Assembly (NCBI RefSeq): GCF_025567085.1 | Contig: NZ_JAOQJN010000004.1 | Span: 124,001-188,000, forward strand | Length of the DNA: 64,000 bases | Direction: 5' to 3' | Source of the DNA: Bovifimicola ammoniilytica | GTDB taxonomy: Bacteria > Bacillota > Clostridia > Lachnospirales > Lachnospiraceae | Part shown: piece by piece, positions 54,613 to 64,000 of the stretch | How the letters are laid out: the number at the start of each line of letters is the position of its first letter | Numbering within the stretch: position 1 is the stretch's first letter | Position numbers and translations under genes: made by a program | Notes under the pieces: model-generated | What the model was told of the DNA's origin: nothing | The model's database searches: none | What the model saw: only the letters and a program-made list of their open reading frames with translations

Positions 54613-55341
54613 ATGGCTAAAAAAGAAGAATTAAGTAATTTGAATATACCTAATCATGTGGCTATTATCTTAGATGGTAATGGAAGATGGGCAAAAAAGA
54701 GATTCATGCCTAGAAATTACGGACATATGCAGGGGGCAAAGGTAGTTGAACAGATTTGTGAAGATGCAGACAGTATAGGAATAAAATATCTAACTGTATA
54801 TGCATTTTCAACTGAGAACTGGAACAGACCACAAGATGAAGTAGAGGCATTAATGAAGCTCCTCCGTAATTACCTTAAAGACTGTATTAAAAGAGCTAAT
54901 AACAATAATATGAGAGTAAGGGTTATCGGTGAGAAGTCCAGATTAAGCGATGATATAAGAAGTAAAATCGAGGAACTTGAAGAATGCTCTAAAAATAATA
55001 CAGGACTTAATTTTACGATTGCACTTAATTATGGAAGCAGAGATGAGATTGTCAGAGCAGTAAGAGAAATCTCTAAAGATGTTAAAGACGGAAAGATTAG
55101 TGAATCAGATATTGATGATAAGATGATTTCAGATTATCTTGATACCAGAGGAATACCTGACCCTGACTTACTCATAAGAACAAGTGGTGAAGAAAGACTT
55201 TCTAACTTTTTGTTATGGCAATTAGCATATACAGAATTCTATTTTACTGATGTATTATGGCCTGATTTTAATAAAAAGGAATTAATAAAAGCAGTTGAAA
55301 AATACAACGAAAGAGATAGAAGATTCGGAAAGGTTAAATAG
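54613..55341 (+). CDS. uppS: Undecaprenyl diphosphate synthase (UppS family)
   Basis: The 242-residue cis-prenyltransferase has HVAIILDGNGRWAKKR with catalytic Asp21, LTVYAFSTENWNRP, and the C-terminal DLLIRTSGEERLSNFLLWQ region. It makes C55 undecaprenyl diphosphate, the carrier for wall synthesis. A ribosome site TGAGGA precedes the ATG. cdsA follows after eight bases. Confidence 0.96.
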   Translation: MAKKEELSNLNIPNHVAIILDGNGRWAKKRFMPRNYGHMQGAKVVEQICEDADSIGIKYLTVYAFSTENWNRPQDEVEALMKLLRNYLKDCIKRANNNNMRVRVIGEKSRLSDDIRSKIEELEECSKNNTGLNFTIALNYGSRDEIVRAVREISKDVKDGKISESDIDDKMISDYLDTRGIPDPDLLIRTSGEERLSNFLLWQLAYTEFYFTDVLWPDFNKKELIKAVEKYNERDRRFGKVK

Positions 55342-55349
55342 GTGTTAAT

Positions 55350-56180
55350 ATGTCAGCAATTAAGAAGCTTATGACAAAATCGTTTTTAGAACGACTTATA
55401 AGTGGAATAATCTTAGTGATTATTGCACTTGTTACCATAATTCTTGGTAAAGATGTGTTACTTGTGACAGTTGTGGCAATATCAGTAATAGGTTTTTATG
55501 AACTTGCGAAAGTCTATGGACTTCAATGGAAGCTTCCAGGAATATGTGGATATATCGCAACAATTGGATATTATGCATTAATCAGAATGGATTACAAAGA
55601 ATATATTATAGTATTCTTTATTGCTTATCTTATCGTACTTATGGGAACTTATGTATTTACATTTCCTAAATTCAAAGCAGAAGATGTAATGGTATGTTTC
55701 TTTGGAATGTTCTATGTAATATTGATGCTTTCGTACATTTATCAGGTAAGAATGATGCAGGACGGTGCATATATCGTATGGCTTATATTCTTATGCTCAT
55801 GGGGATGTGATACATGTGCATACCTTGTCGGTGTAATGTTTGGTAAGCATAAAATGGCACCTGTACTTAGTCCTAAGAAATCTATCGAAGGCGGAATCGG
55901 TGGTGTAGCAGGAGCAGCACTTTTAGGCTTTATATATGCTACAATATTCAAAGACAAGATTACAATTGATAATGCTAATATTATCTTTCCTATAGTTTGT
56001 GCAGTAGGTGGAATTATTTCACAGATTGGTGACTTAACAGCCTCAGGCATTAAGAGAAACCATGATATTAAGGATTATAGCAGACTCATACCGGGACATG
56101 GTGGAATATTAGACAGATTTGACAGCGTAATTATTACAGCACCGATTATATATTATCTTGTTGCATTTTTAACAAAATAA
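55350..56180 (+). CDS. cdsA: Phosphatidate cytidylyltransferase CdsA
   Basis: The 276-residue multi-span membrane protein carries the CdsA signature SGIKRNHDIKDYSRLIPGHGGILDR at about 232-256. It makes CDP-diacylglycerol from phosphatidic acid and CTP for phospholipid synthesis. AGGTG precedes the ATG. Confidence 0.95.
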   Translation: MSAIKKLMTKSFLERLISGIILVIIALVTIILGKDVLLVTVVAISVIGFYELAKVYGLQWKLPGICGYIATIGYYALIRMDYKEYIIVFFIAYLIVLMGTYVFTFPKFKAEDVMVCFFGMFYVILMLSYIYQVRMMQDGAYIVWLIFLCSWGCDTCAYLVGVMFGKHKMAPVLSPKKSIEGGIGGVAGAALLGFIYATIFKDKITIDNANIIFPIVCAVGGIISQIGDLTASGIKRNHDIKDYSRLIPGHGGILDRFDSVIITAPIIYYLVAFLTK

Positions 56181-56208
56181 AGATAAATGCTTAGAAATGA
56201 GGATTAGT

Positions 56209-57360
56209 ATGAAAAATATAGCAGTTCTTGGCTCAACTGGTTCTATTGGAACACAGACTCTTGAGATAGTAAGAGCAAATGATGATTTAAATGTTGTAAG
56301 CCTTGCAGCAGGAAGCAACATAGAAATGTTAGAAAAACAGATAAGAGAATTTAAACCACAGGTCGTATGTGTATACAACGAGAAAAAAGCGGAAGAATTA
56401 AAGATAAAAGTAAGTGATACTGATGTTAAAATTGTAACAGGTATGGACGGTCTTATAGAAACAGCGGTAATTAAGACAGCAGATATTGTTCTTACAGCAG
56501 TTGTTGGAATGATTGGCATAAGACCTACAATTGCAGCAATTAAGGCGGGCAAGGATATAGCACTTGCTAATAAGGAAACACTTGTTACGGCAGGACACAT
56601 TATTATACCGCTTGCAAAAGAATATGGAATTAGAATATTACCGGTAGACAGTGAACACAGTGCTATTTTTCAGTCATTACAGGGTAATAAAAAGAGTCAG
56701 TTAAGTAAGATCCTTTTAACAGCATCAGGTGGACCTTTTAGAAATACACCTAAGGAAGACTTGAAGAATGTAACTGTTAAAGATGCATTAAAGCATCCGA
56801 ACTGGTCAATGGGAAGAAAAATAACCATAGATTCAGCTACAATGGTAAACAAAGGATTAGAAGTTATAGAAGCAAAGTGGCTCTTTGATGTAGATATTGA
56901 TAATATTGAAGTAGTAGTCCAGCCACAGAGTCTTATTCATTCAATGGTAGAATATGTAGATGGTGGAATTATGGCACAGCTTGGAACTCCTGATATGAAA
57001 CTTCCAATCCAGTATGCATTATTCTATCCTGACAGACGCACGTTAGATGGTAAAAGAGTAAATTTCTTCGATATAGCAAATATTACATTCTTTAAGCCTG
57101 ACAGGGATAAGTTCAAAGGCTTTGATTTAGCATTCAAGGCAGGGAAGACAGGCGGCTCTTTGCCTACAATATATAATGCTGCAAATGAACTTGCAGTAAG
57201 CAAATTCCTTAATGAAGAAATAAGATTTCTGGATATTCCGGAATTAATAGAAACGGCAATGAATAATCATAAAGTTATAGATAATCCGTCTCTTGAACAG
57301 ATACTTGAGTCAGAGAAGGAAGCATATGAAAGTGTAAACATAGCATTATCTAAGCGATAA
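56209..57360 (+). CDS. dxr: 1-deoxy-D-xylulose 5-phosphate reductoisomerase
   Basis: The 383-residue protein has the NADPH site GSTGSIG (8-14), the metal-binding DSEHSA motif from Asp147, and LTASGGPFR. It makes MEP, the second step of the non-mevalonate isoprenoid pathway. ATG 56209 has TGAGGA upstream; ATG 56197 would overlap it. The next two genes include ispG of the same pathway. Confidence 0.97.
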   Translation: MKNIAVLGSTGSIGTQTLEIVRANDDLNVVSLAAGSNIEMLEKQIREFKPQVVCVYNEKKAEELKIKVSDTDVKIVTGMDGLIETAVIKTADIVLTAVVGMIGIRPTIAAIKAGKDIALANKETLVTAGHIIIPLAKEYGIRILPVDSEHSAIFQSLQGNKKSQLSKILLTASGGPFRNTPKEDLKNVTVKDALKHPNWSMGRKITIDSATMVNKGLEVIEAKWLFDVDIDNIEVVVQPQSLIHSMVEYVDGGIMAQLGTPDMKLPIQYALFYPDRRTLDGKRVNFFDIANITFFKPDRDKFKGFDLAFKAGKTGGSLPTIYNAANELAVSKFLNEEIRFLDIPELIETAMNNHKVIDNPSLEQILESEKEAYESVNIALSKR

Positions 57361-57435
57361 TAATGTTGTGTGTTTAGAAATAATGACATCATGTTAAATT
57401 TAAAATAATAACATATATTGGAGGGTAGATTTAGA

Positions 57436-58707
57436 ATGAGTATTATTTTATCATTAATAGTATTTAGTGTGCTGGTTCTTATTCATGAATTCGGACATTT
57501 TCTGTTAGCTAAGAAAAATGGCATCGGTGTTACTGAATTCTCATTAGGAATGGGACCTAGAATTGTAAGTTTTAATAAAGGCGGAACCAGATATTCGTGG
57601 AAGCTAATTCCTTTTGGCGGTTCGTGTATGATGGTAGGGGAAGATGATGAAAGTGAAAGAGAAGATGCATTTGGCAAAAAGTCCGTATGGGCAAGAATTT
57701 CAGTAGTTGCAGCAGGACCAATATTTAACTTTATTCTTGCATTTGTGTTGTCAGTTGTATATATCGGATTAGAAGGATATGACCAGGCAACCGTAAATGT
57801 GGTAAATGAGGGTTATGCCGCTGAGTCAGCAGGACTTAAAGAGGGTGATGTAATTACAGAATATGATGGCAAGAAAATCGTAATATACAGAGATTTATGG
57901 TTGTACCAATACGTTAATCCTGTTGATAAGAATCCTGTGAAGATTAAATATGAGAGAAATGGCAAAGAATATTCTACAACCATAACTCCTAACGAATATT
58001 ACAGCATAGGTGTATCATATTATGCTGATGATAACGAGTGTAAGATAACAGTTGTCAAAGATTCACCGATGGCTGATGCAGGTATTGAAAATGACGATAT
58101 TATCACGGCCGTAAATGGTGAGAAGATAGGTTCAGGTAAAGAGCTTAATAAATATATGGCAGCTACTCCTATGGATGGTTCTGACATTAAGATAACTGTT
58201 AAACGAAACGGGGAAGAACACGAATATACTGTAACTCCTAAGAAAGCTGGATATACACAAGGCTTTGATTATGGAAAACGTGTGAAAGCTAATCCATTAC
58301 AGGTTATCAGATACAGTTTTACAGAATTAAGATATGATATGGAAGCTACATTTACAGGATTTAAGATGTTATTTACCGGTAAAGCAAGTAAAGATGATGT
58401 ATCAGGTCCTGTGGGAATTGTTAAGATAGTTGGAGATTCGTATGAGCAGACTAAAGATTATGGTGCATATTATGTATTTTTACAGATTTCATATCTTGTA
58501 ATTTTATTCAGTGTGAACTTAGGTGTACTAAATCTGTTACCATTCCCGGCACTTGATGGTGGACGACTGGTATTTTTGTTTATCGAGGCTATCCGAGGTA
58601 AGGCAGTGCCGAAAGAGAAAGAAGCTATAGTACATTTTGCAGGAATGATTATATTAATGCTTCTTATGGTACTGATACTGTTTAATGATATAAGTAAATT
58701 TTTCTAG
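57436..58707 (+). CDS. rseP: Site-2 protease RseP/RasP
   Basis: The 423-residue membrane zinc protease has the HEFGH motif (His17, Glu18, His21) in the first helix and LDGG with Asp374 near the C-terminus as third ligand. Two PDZ-like segments lie at about 117-190 and 208-275. It cleaves transmembrane substrates, including anti-sigma factors and signal-peptide remnants. ATG 57436 has GGAGGG ten bases upstream; TTG 57418 would include that site. Confidence 0.95.
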   Translation: MSIILSLIVFSVLVLIHEFGHFLLAKKNGIGVTEFSLGMGPRIVSFNKGGTRYSWKLIPFGGSCMMVGEDDESEREDAFGKKSVWARISVVAAGPIFNFILAFVLSVVYIGLEGYDQATVNVVNEGYAAESAGLKEGDVITEYDGKKIVIYRDLWLYQYVNPVDKNPVKIKYERNGKEYSTTITPNEYYSIGVSYYADDNECKITVVKDSPMADAGIENDDIITAVNGEKIGSGKELNKYMAATPMDGSDIKITVKRNGEEHEYTVTPKKAGYTQGFDYGKRVKANPLQVIRYSFTELRYDMEATFTGFKMLFTGKASKDDVSGPVGIVKIVGDSYEQTKDYGAYYVFLQISYLVILFSVNLGVLNLLPFPALDGGRLVFLFIEAIRGKAVPKEKEAIVHFAGMIILMLLMVLILFNDISKFF

Positions 58708-58713
58708 ATAAAT

Positions 58714-58736
58714 GTCAGGGTATTGTATACCCTGAC
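58714..58736 (+). terminator. Perfect hairpin after rseP
   Basis: A perfect 10-bp stem, GTCAGGGTAT (58714-58723) with ATACCCTGAC (58727-58736), has a 3-base loop. No T run follows, so it may be an mRNA 3' stabiliser or weak terminator rather than a full stop. Confidence 0.55.
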
Positions 58737-58763
58737 TAAGTCTGACTAAAAATATTTATAAAA

Positions 58764-58811
58764 ATTAATAAGAATATTAACAAGAAAATTAACAGGAATA
58801 TTAATATACGA
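58764..58811. repeat. Degenerate 12-bp tandem repeat before ispG
   Basis: Four consecutive 12-base units of the form ATTAA(T/C)A(A/G)GAA(T/A) run up to 20 bases before ispG; the fourth is more degenerate. AT-rich slippage is a sufficient explanation. Confidence 0.55.
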
Positions 58812-58831
58812 TATTAAGAAAAGAGGAAGTT

Positions 58832-59890
58832 ATGTTTCGTGATAATACAAAAGTAGTAAGAATAGGTGATAAAGTAATTGGTGGAGGCAATCCAATTCTT
58901 ATCCAGTCAATGACTAATACTAAGACGGAAGATGTGGCTGCAACTGTTAACCAGATTAAAGAGCTTACAATTGCAGGCTGTGACATAATAAGATGTGCTG
59001 TTCCAAATATGGAGGCGGCACTTGCATTTAAGGAGATTAAGAAGCAGATTTCCATTCCTATTGTGGCAGATATACATTTTGATTACAGACTTGCGATTGC
59101 TGCAATGGAGAATGGGGCGGATAAAATTAGAATTAATCCCGGTAATATTGGTTCAATTGACAGAGTTAAAGCCGTAGTTGATGTTGCTAAGGAGAGAAAT
59201 ATTCCTATCAGAGTCGGTGTTAACAGTGGTTCACTTGAGAAAGAGATATTAGAGAAATATGGACATGTAACAGCAGAGGGAATAGTTGAAAGTGCTTTAA
59301 ATAAGGTGAAATTAATAGAAGACCTTGGCTATGACAATCTGGTAATAAGTATTAAATCATCAGATGTCCTTATGTGTGTTAAAGCACATGAATTAATTGC
59401 CACTAAGACGAATTATCCACTGCATGTCGGTATAACTGAATCAGGAACACTTTATTCAGGTAATATCAAATCATCAGTAGGACTTGGAATTATTCTGCAT
59501 GAGGGAATCGGTGATACAATAAGAGTTTCGCTTACAGGTGCACCTGTAGAAGAGATTAAGACAGCTAATCTTATCTTGAAAACACTAGGAATTAGAAAAG
59601 GTGGAATAAGTGTTGTATCCTGTCCTACCTGTGGAAGAACACAGATAGATTTAATCTCACTTGCTAATAAAGTAGAGAAAATCGTAGAAAAATATAATGC
59701 GGACCTGAAAGTTGCAGTAATGGGTTGTGCGGTTAATGGACCGGGAGAAGCTAAGGAAGCAGATTTAGGTATTGCAGGTGGAAAAGGTGAAGGATTGATT
59801 ATTAAAAAAGGTGAGATAATTAAGAAAGTACCTGAAAGCTCATTATTAGCTGAATTTGAAGAAGAACTTAAGACTATGTGCGGACATTAA
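58832..59890 (+). CDS. ispG: 4-hydroxy-3-methylbut-2-enyl diphosphate synthase IspG
   Basis: The 352-residue protein has the 4Fe-4S ligands Cys264, Cys267 (SCPTCGRT) and Cys299 (MGCAVNGPGE). It catalyses the reductive penultimate step of the MEP isoprenoid pathway. It is the short bacterial form without the extra central domain. AGAGGAAG precedes the ATG. Confidence 0.97.
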   Translation: MFRDNTKVVRIGDKVIGGGNPILIQSMTNTKTEDVAATVNQIKELTIAGCDIIRCAVPNMEAALAFKEIKKQISIPIVADIHFDYRLAIAAMENGADKIRINPGNIGSIDRVKAVVDVAKERNIPIRVGVNSGSLEKEILEKYGHVTAEGIVESALNKVKLIEDLGYDNLVISIKSSDVLMCVKAHELIATKTNYPLHVGITESGTLYSGNIKSSVGLGIILHEGIGDTIRVSLTGAPVEEIKTANLILKTLGIRKGGISVVSCPTCGRTQIDLISLANKVEKIVEKYNADLKVAVMGCAVNGPGEAKEADLGIAGGKGEGLIIKKGEIIKKVPESSLLAEFEEELKTMCGH

Positions 59891-60006
59891 TTTTTTAAAA
59901 GGTGTCGTCTAAGTAAATATATTAAAATATTAGAAATATAAGCCTATTACAGGCAGCAAAAGAAGTTAATAACATAGGCAAGCAGTAGATGAAAGGTTGA
60001 GAAATT

Positions 60007-63000
60007 TTGGAAAGCAAAAGGTTTTTTGAAGTTTTTGATGGCATAAAAGTAGACGAAGAATTGTTAGAACTCTTTAGTGATATTATGGTTAAGCGAATAG
60101 TTAATAACCGTGCTAAGAGTTCTATTCGCATTTATATAGAGAGTAACAGGTTAATACATAAATCAGATATATATAAGATAGAGAAAGCTGTTGCTTCAAT
60201 GTTTAATGGCAGACTTTCAGTAAAAATCATTGAACATTATAATTTATCAAGCCAGTATAATTCCGAGAATTTATTTAATATGTATAAGGATAGTATTATG
60301 CTTGAATTGTATAATTACAGCATAATGGAGTATAGCATTTTAAATAAAGCAGAGATTACATTTGATAATGATATTATGAATATTAAGCTAGATGATACGG
60401 TTATTGCTGAAGAGAAATCATCTGAATTAAAGAGAATCTTAGAGAAAATATTTAATGAAAGATGTGGAATAACCACGGAGGTCAGATATAATTTTGAGGA
60501 AGTTACCGAGCTTAAATATGAAAAGATTAATGAATTAAAGATGCAGCAGGAGGTTGCATCTATTATTTCTAATATAAAAAGCAGTAAAAGTAATAAAAAT
60601 GCTGATGCTGTTACAAATGGCCAGAGCGATGAAAAATTACCAAAGTCAGATAAGGTTAAAAATGATAATTCTATAGCAGATAAAAAGAATAATAATTCTA
60701 ATAACTCTAATGGCAACGGTTATGATAAATCTGAAGGTGGCTTTAAGAAGAGAGAGGGAGGCTTTAACAGAAGTTTTAGACGTTCAGATAATCCGGATGT
60801 CTTATATGGCAGAGACTTTGAGGGACAGAGTATTACTCTTCGTGAAATTGAGGGAGAGATGGGAGAAGTAATAGTCCGAGGACAGGTAATTGATATAGAA
60901 GAACGTCCAATAAGAAATGAGAGAACTATTCTTAGCATTGTTATATCAGATTTCACAGATTCAATTGTTATTAAACTGTTTATGCACGATGAGAATCTTA
61001 AAGAGTTTATGGATAAAGTCAAAAAGGGAATGTTTATCAAAGTAAAGGGAATCACCACAGTTGATAAGTTTGATAATGATTTGATTATTAATTCAGTATC
61101 AGGAATTATGAAGATTTCAGACTTTACGGTTAAGAGATTAGATACAAGTGTTGAGAAAAGAGTTGAACTCCATTGTCATACGAAGTTAAGTGATATGGAT
61201 GGTGTGGCTGATGTTAAGGATCTGATTGCAAGAGCGAAAGAATGGGGACATACTGCGATGGCAATTACTGACCATGGTGTGGTCCAGGGTTTCACAGAAG
61301 CGTGGCATGCACTTCAGAAATTAGAAGGTAAGTTCAGTTTCAAAGAAATGTTTGACTTCAAGATGATATATGGAGTTGAGGCATATTTAGTAGATGATTT
61401 AAAGACAGTTGTAACTAATTCTAAGAATCAGAGTCTTGATGATGATTATGTTGTATTTGATATTGAGACCACAGGTTTCAGTCCGTTATATAATAAGATA
61501 ATTGAAATCGGAGCTGTTAAGGTGTCTAAAGGGGAAATTGTTGATAAATTCAGCACATTTGTTAATCCTGAAGAACCTATTCCATATAGAATAGAGCAGC
61601 TTACCAGTATAAATGATGGTATGGTAATTGATGCACCTGCAATAGATAAAATTCTCCCTGAATTTCTTAAGTTCTGTGAGGGTGCAGTAATGGTGGCACA
61701 TAATGCAGATTTCGATATGAGCTTTATAATAAGTGAGGGTAAGAAACTTGGTATAGAAAGAGATTACACTATTGTGGATACTGTTGCACTTGCTAGAATG
61801 TTACTGCCTCATATCAGTAAATATAAGTTAGATAATGTAGCTAAAGCATTGAATGTATCATTAGAGAATCACCATAGAGCTGTTGATGATGCAGGCTGTA
61901 CAGCAGAAATCTTCGTTAAATTCATAGAGATGTTAAAGGTAAGGGATATATTTACCCTTGACGGAATAAATGAAATGGGAACTACAAGTGTGGAGAGAAT
62001 TAAGAAGCTTCCAACCCATCATGCAATTATATTAGCGACTAACGAAGTGGGACGAGTACATCTGTATGAGCTTATTTCTAATTCAAATATAGAATATTTC
62101 AACAGACAGCCAAGAATACCTAAGAGTGATTATTTAAAGCATAAAGAGGGACTTATTATAGGTTCTGCCTGCGAAGCAGGAGAGCTATACCAGGCGTTAG
62201 TCGGTGGCAAAAGCGAAGAAGAGATTACAAGATTAGTAGAATTCTATGATTACCTTGAGATACAACCTATTGGCAATAACGAATTCATGTTAGAAAGTGA
62301 TAAATATTCAGTAACTACTATTGAAGAATTACAGGATATAAACAGAAGAATTGTTAAATTAGGTGAACAGTTTAATAAGTTAGTTGTAGCTACCTGTGAT
62401 GTGCATTTTCTAGATCCTCAGGACGAGGTGTACAGAAGAATTATAATGGCATGCAAGGGCTTTAAAGATGCAGATAAACAAGCTCCTTTGTATTTCAGAA
62501 GTACTGACGAAATGCTAGAGGAATTCAAATATTTAGGAACTGATAAGGCATATGAAGTTGTAGTTACTAATACAAATAAGATTGCAGATATGGTTGAGAA
62601 TATGTTCCCGGTCTGTCCTGATAAATGTCCTCCTGTAATCGAGAATTCCGACCAGATTCTAAGAGATATCTGTTATGATACGGCACATAAAATGTATGGC
62701 GAAAATCTTCCTGAAATAGTTACTGAGAGATTAGAGCGTGAGCTTAATTCAATTATTTCAAATGGTTTCGCAGTTATGTATATTATTGCACAGAAGCTTG
62801 TGTGGAAATCAAATGAGGACGGCTACCTTGTTGGTTCGAGAGGTTCAGTTGGTTCTTCGTTCGTTGCGACAATGGCAGGTATAACGGAGGTTAATCCTCT
62901 AAGCCCACATTATTACTGTAAGAAATGTCATTTTTATGATTTTGATTCACCGGAGGTTAAGAAATATACCGGTGGTGCAGGTTGTGATATGCCTGACAGG

Positions 63001-64000
63001 AAGTGTCCTGACTGTGGTGAAGAATTAGTTAAGGCAGGATTTGACATACCATTTGAGACTTTCTTAGGTTTCAAGGGTAATAAAGAGCCGGATATTGACC
63101 TTAACTTCTCCGGTGAATATCAGAGTAAGGCACATGAATATACGGAAGTTATCTTTGGTAAGGGACAGACTTTCAGAGCAGGAACAATCGGTACAGTTGC
63201 CGAGAAAACCGCTGAAGCATATGTTAGAAAATATTGTGAAGAGCGTGGAATTAAGAAGAGAAGATGTGAAGTAACAAGAATTTCTAAAGGCTGTACGGGA
63301 GTCAGAAGAACAACCGGACAGCATCCAGGAGGAATTATAGTTCTTCCAATCGGACATAACATTAATACATTTACACCGGTACAACATCCTGCAAATGATA
63401 TGACGACTAAGACGGTAACGACACATTTCGATTACCATTCAATTGACCATAACCTTTTGAAACTTGATATTCTCGGACACGATGATCCTACGATGATAAG
63501 AATGTTAGAGGATATTACGGGCTTAGATGCTAAGAATATCCCGCTTGATAATAAAGAGGTTATGTCATTATTTGCAAGTACAGAAGCACTTGGAATTAAG
63601 CCTGAAGATATCGGCGGATGTCCGTTAGGTGCACTTGGAATACCTGAGTTTGGTACAGATTTTGTTATCCAGATGCTTATAGATACTAAGCCACAGACTT
63701 TCTCTGATTTAGTAAGAATCTCGGGATTGTCACATGGTACAGATGTATGGCTTAACAATGCACAAACCGTTATCTTAAATGGTGATGCTACGATTTCTAC
63801 AGCTATTTGTACCCGAGATGATATTATGATATATCTTATTAATAAAGGTTTAGAGTCCGAGCAGTCATTTACCATTATGGAATCCGTCCGTAAAGGTAAG
63901 GGACTTAAGCCGGAATGGATTGAAGAAATGAAGAAACATGATGTTCCGCAATGGTACATAGATTCATGTCTTAAGATTAAATATATGTTCCCTAAGGCAC
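60007..64000 (+). CDS. polC: DNA polymerase III alpha subunit PolC (3' end outside window)
   Basis: 1331 codons are visible of an expected 1430-1500. Domains in order: N-terminal region, a polar Asn/Lys/Ser/Gly linker (about 186-262), OB fold (about 275-375), PHP domain from His389/His391 (ELHCHTKLSDMDG) interrupted by the 3'-5' exonuclease insert (DIETTG at 485-490), palm with GSRGSVGSS (943-951), a zinc finger including Cys971, Cys974, Cys1000 and Cys1003, catalytic Asp1029/Asp1031 (DIDLNF), and TTGQHPGG (1102-1109). It is the replicative polymerase of low-GC Gram-positives. It starts at TTG 60007 with GAAAGG ten bases upstream. Confidence 0.97.
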   Translation, partial: MESKRFFEVFDGIKVDEELLELFSDIMVKRIVNNRAKSSIRIYIESNRLIHKSDIYKIEKAVASMFNGRLSVKIIEHYNLSSQYNSENLFNMYKDSIMLELYNYSIMEYSILNKAEITFDNDIMNIKLDDTVIAEEKSSELKRILEKIFNERCGITTEVRYNFEEVTELKYEKINELKMQQEVASIISNIKSSKSNKNADAVTNGQSDEKLPKSDKVKNDNSIADKKNNNSNNSNGNGYDKSEGGFKKREGGFNRSFRRSDNPDVLYGRDFEGQSITLREIEGEMGEVIVRGQVIDIEERPIRNERTILSIVISDFTDSIVIKLFMHDENLKEFMDKVKKGMFIKVKGITTVDKFDNDLIINSVSGIMKISDFTVKRLDTSVEKRVELHCHTKLSDMDGVADVKDLIARAKEWGHTAMAITDHGVVQGFTEAWHALQKLEGKFSFKEMFDFKMIYGVEAYLVDDLKTVVTNSKNQSLDDDYVVFDIETTGFSPLYNKIIEIGAVKVSKGEIVDKFSTFVNPEEPIPYRIEQLTSINDGMVIDAPAIDKILPEFLKFCEGAVMVAHNADFDMSFIISEGKKLGIERDYTIVDTVALARMLLPHISKYKLDNVAKALNVSLENHHRAVDDAGCTAEIFVKFIEMLKVRDIFTLDGINEMGTTSVERIKKLPTHHAIILATNEVGRVHLYELISNSNIEYFNRQPRIPKSDYLKHKEGLIIGSACEAGELYQALVGGKSEEEITRLVEFYDYLEIQPIGNNEFMLESDKYSVTTIEELQDINRRIVKLGEQFNKLVVATCDVHFLDPQDEVYRRIIMACKGFKDADKQAPLYFRSTDEMLEEFKYLGTDKAYEVVVTNTNKIADMVENMFPVCPDKCPPVIENSDQILRDICYDTAHKMYGENLPEIVTERLERELNSIISNGFAVMYIIAQKLVWKSNEDGYLVGSRGSVGSSFVATMAGITEVNPLSPHYYCKKCHFYDFDSPEVKKYTGGAGCDMPDRKCPDCGEELVKAGFDIPFETFLGFKGNKEPDIDLNFSGEYQSKAHEYTEVIFGKGQTFRAGTIGTVAEKTAEAYVRKYCEERGIKKRRCEVTRISKGCTGVRRTTGQHPGGIIVLPIGHNINTFTPVQHPANDMTTKTVTTHFDYHSIDHNLLKLDILGHDDPTMIRMLEDITGLDAKNIPLDNKEVMSLFASTEALGIKPEDIGGCPLGALGIPEFGTDFVIQMLIDTKPQTFSDLVRISGLSHGTDVWLNNAQTVILNGDATISTAICTRDDIMIYLINKGLESEQSFTIMESVRKGKGLKPEWIEEMKKHDVPQWYIDSCLKIKYMFPKA

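Noticed and set aside
1..64000. tRNA genes, rRNA, CRISPR arrays, insertion sequences or prophage genes
   Set aside because: None could be recognised on either strand; the only repeats are short and local.

Overview
The window is AT-rich and every convincing gene lies on the + strand. It reads as chromosomal sequence from a motile, Gram-positive, low-GC bacterium of the Clostridia, most likely the family Lachnospiraceae; a Lachnospira or Eubacterium-like genus is a guess from protein style. The evidence is a Bacillus/Clostridium-type fla/che operon (FliY rather than FliN, plus CheC, CheD, FlhF, FlhG and a PilZ protein), sortase-assembled pili, PolC, and frequent TTG and GTG starts with strong AGGAGG ribosome sites.

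1-33585: flagellar and chemotaxis locus. It opens with the last codons of fliE, then fliF-G-H-I-J, a MotE/YlxF-like gene, fliK, flgD, a TIGR02530-type gene and flgE. A strong terminator follows flgE. Next come flbD/swrD and a separate promoter with an upstream 11-bp direct repeat, then motA-motB-fliL-fliM-fliY-cheY-fliO-P-Q-R-flhB-A-F-G, a PilZ brake gene, cheB-A-W-C-D, a small membrane protein, and the motility sigma factor fliA. A 309-base run of N hides the fliA 3' end and possibly the fapA 5' end. After it come fapA, two motility-associated proteins of unknown function (one SwrB-like) and a short MltG-like membrane protein. The locus builds the MS ring, export gate, hook, stator and switch, and supplies the signalling that controls them.

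33586-37471: rpsB and tsf with their own promoter, leader hairpin and terminator, then a GC-rich palindromic element (candidate REP-like repeat) and a COG2509-type flavoprotein gene.

37472-48607: pilus island. Phased A/T tracts lead into a perfect TTGACA-N17-TATAAT promoter, followed by a small coiled-coil protein, a signal peptidase I, a 1619-residue fibro-slime adhesin (LPKTG), a major pilin (LPTTG), a class C sortase, a minor pilin (IPQTG) and a second sortase. An extra RsmH-type rRNA methyltransferase and a small conserved-looking protein follow.

48608-53237: a MarR-type regulator with a palindromic operator, and two ABC half-exporters that form a probable heterodimer with one degenerate ATP site; the intergenic region after them has a strong hairpin.

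53238-64000: the housekeeping block pyrH-frr-uppS-cdsA-dxr-rseP-ispG-polC, with polC running off the right edge.

No tRNA, rRNA, CRISPR array, transposase or phage gene was seen. The items most worth following are the palindromic element near 35.9 kb, the EF-Ts insertion, the direct repeat before motA, the structured leader before fliK and the pilus island.
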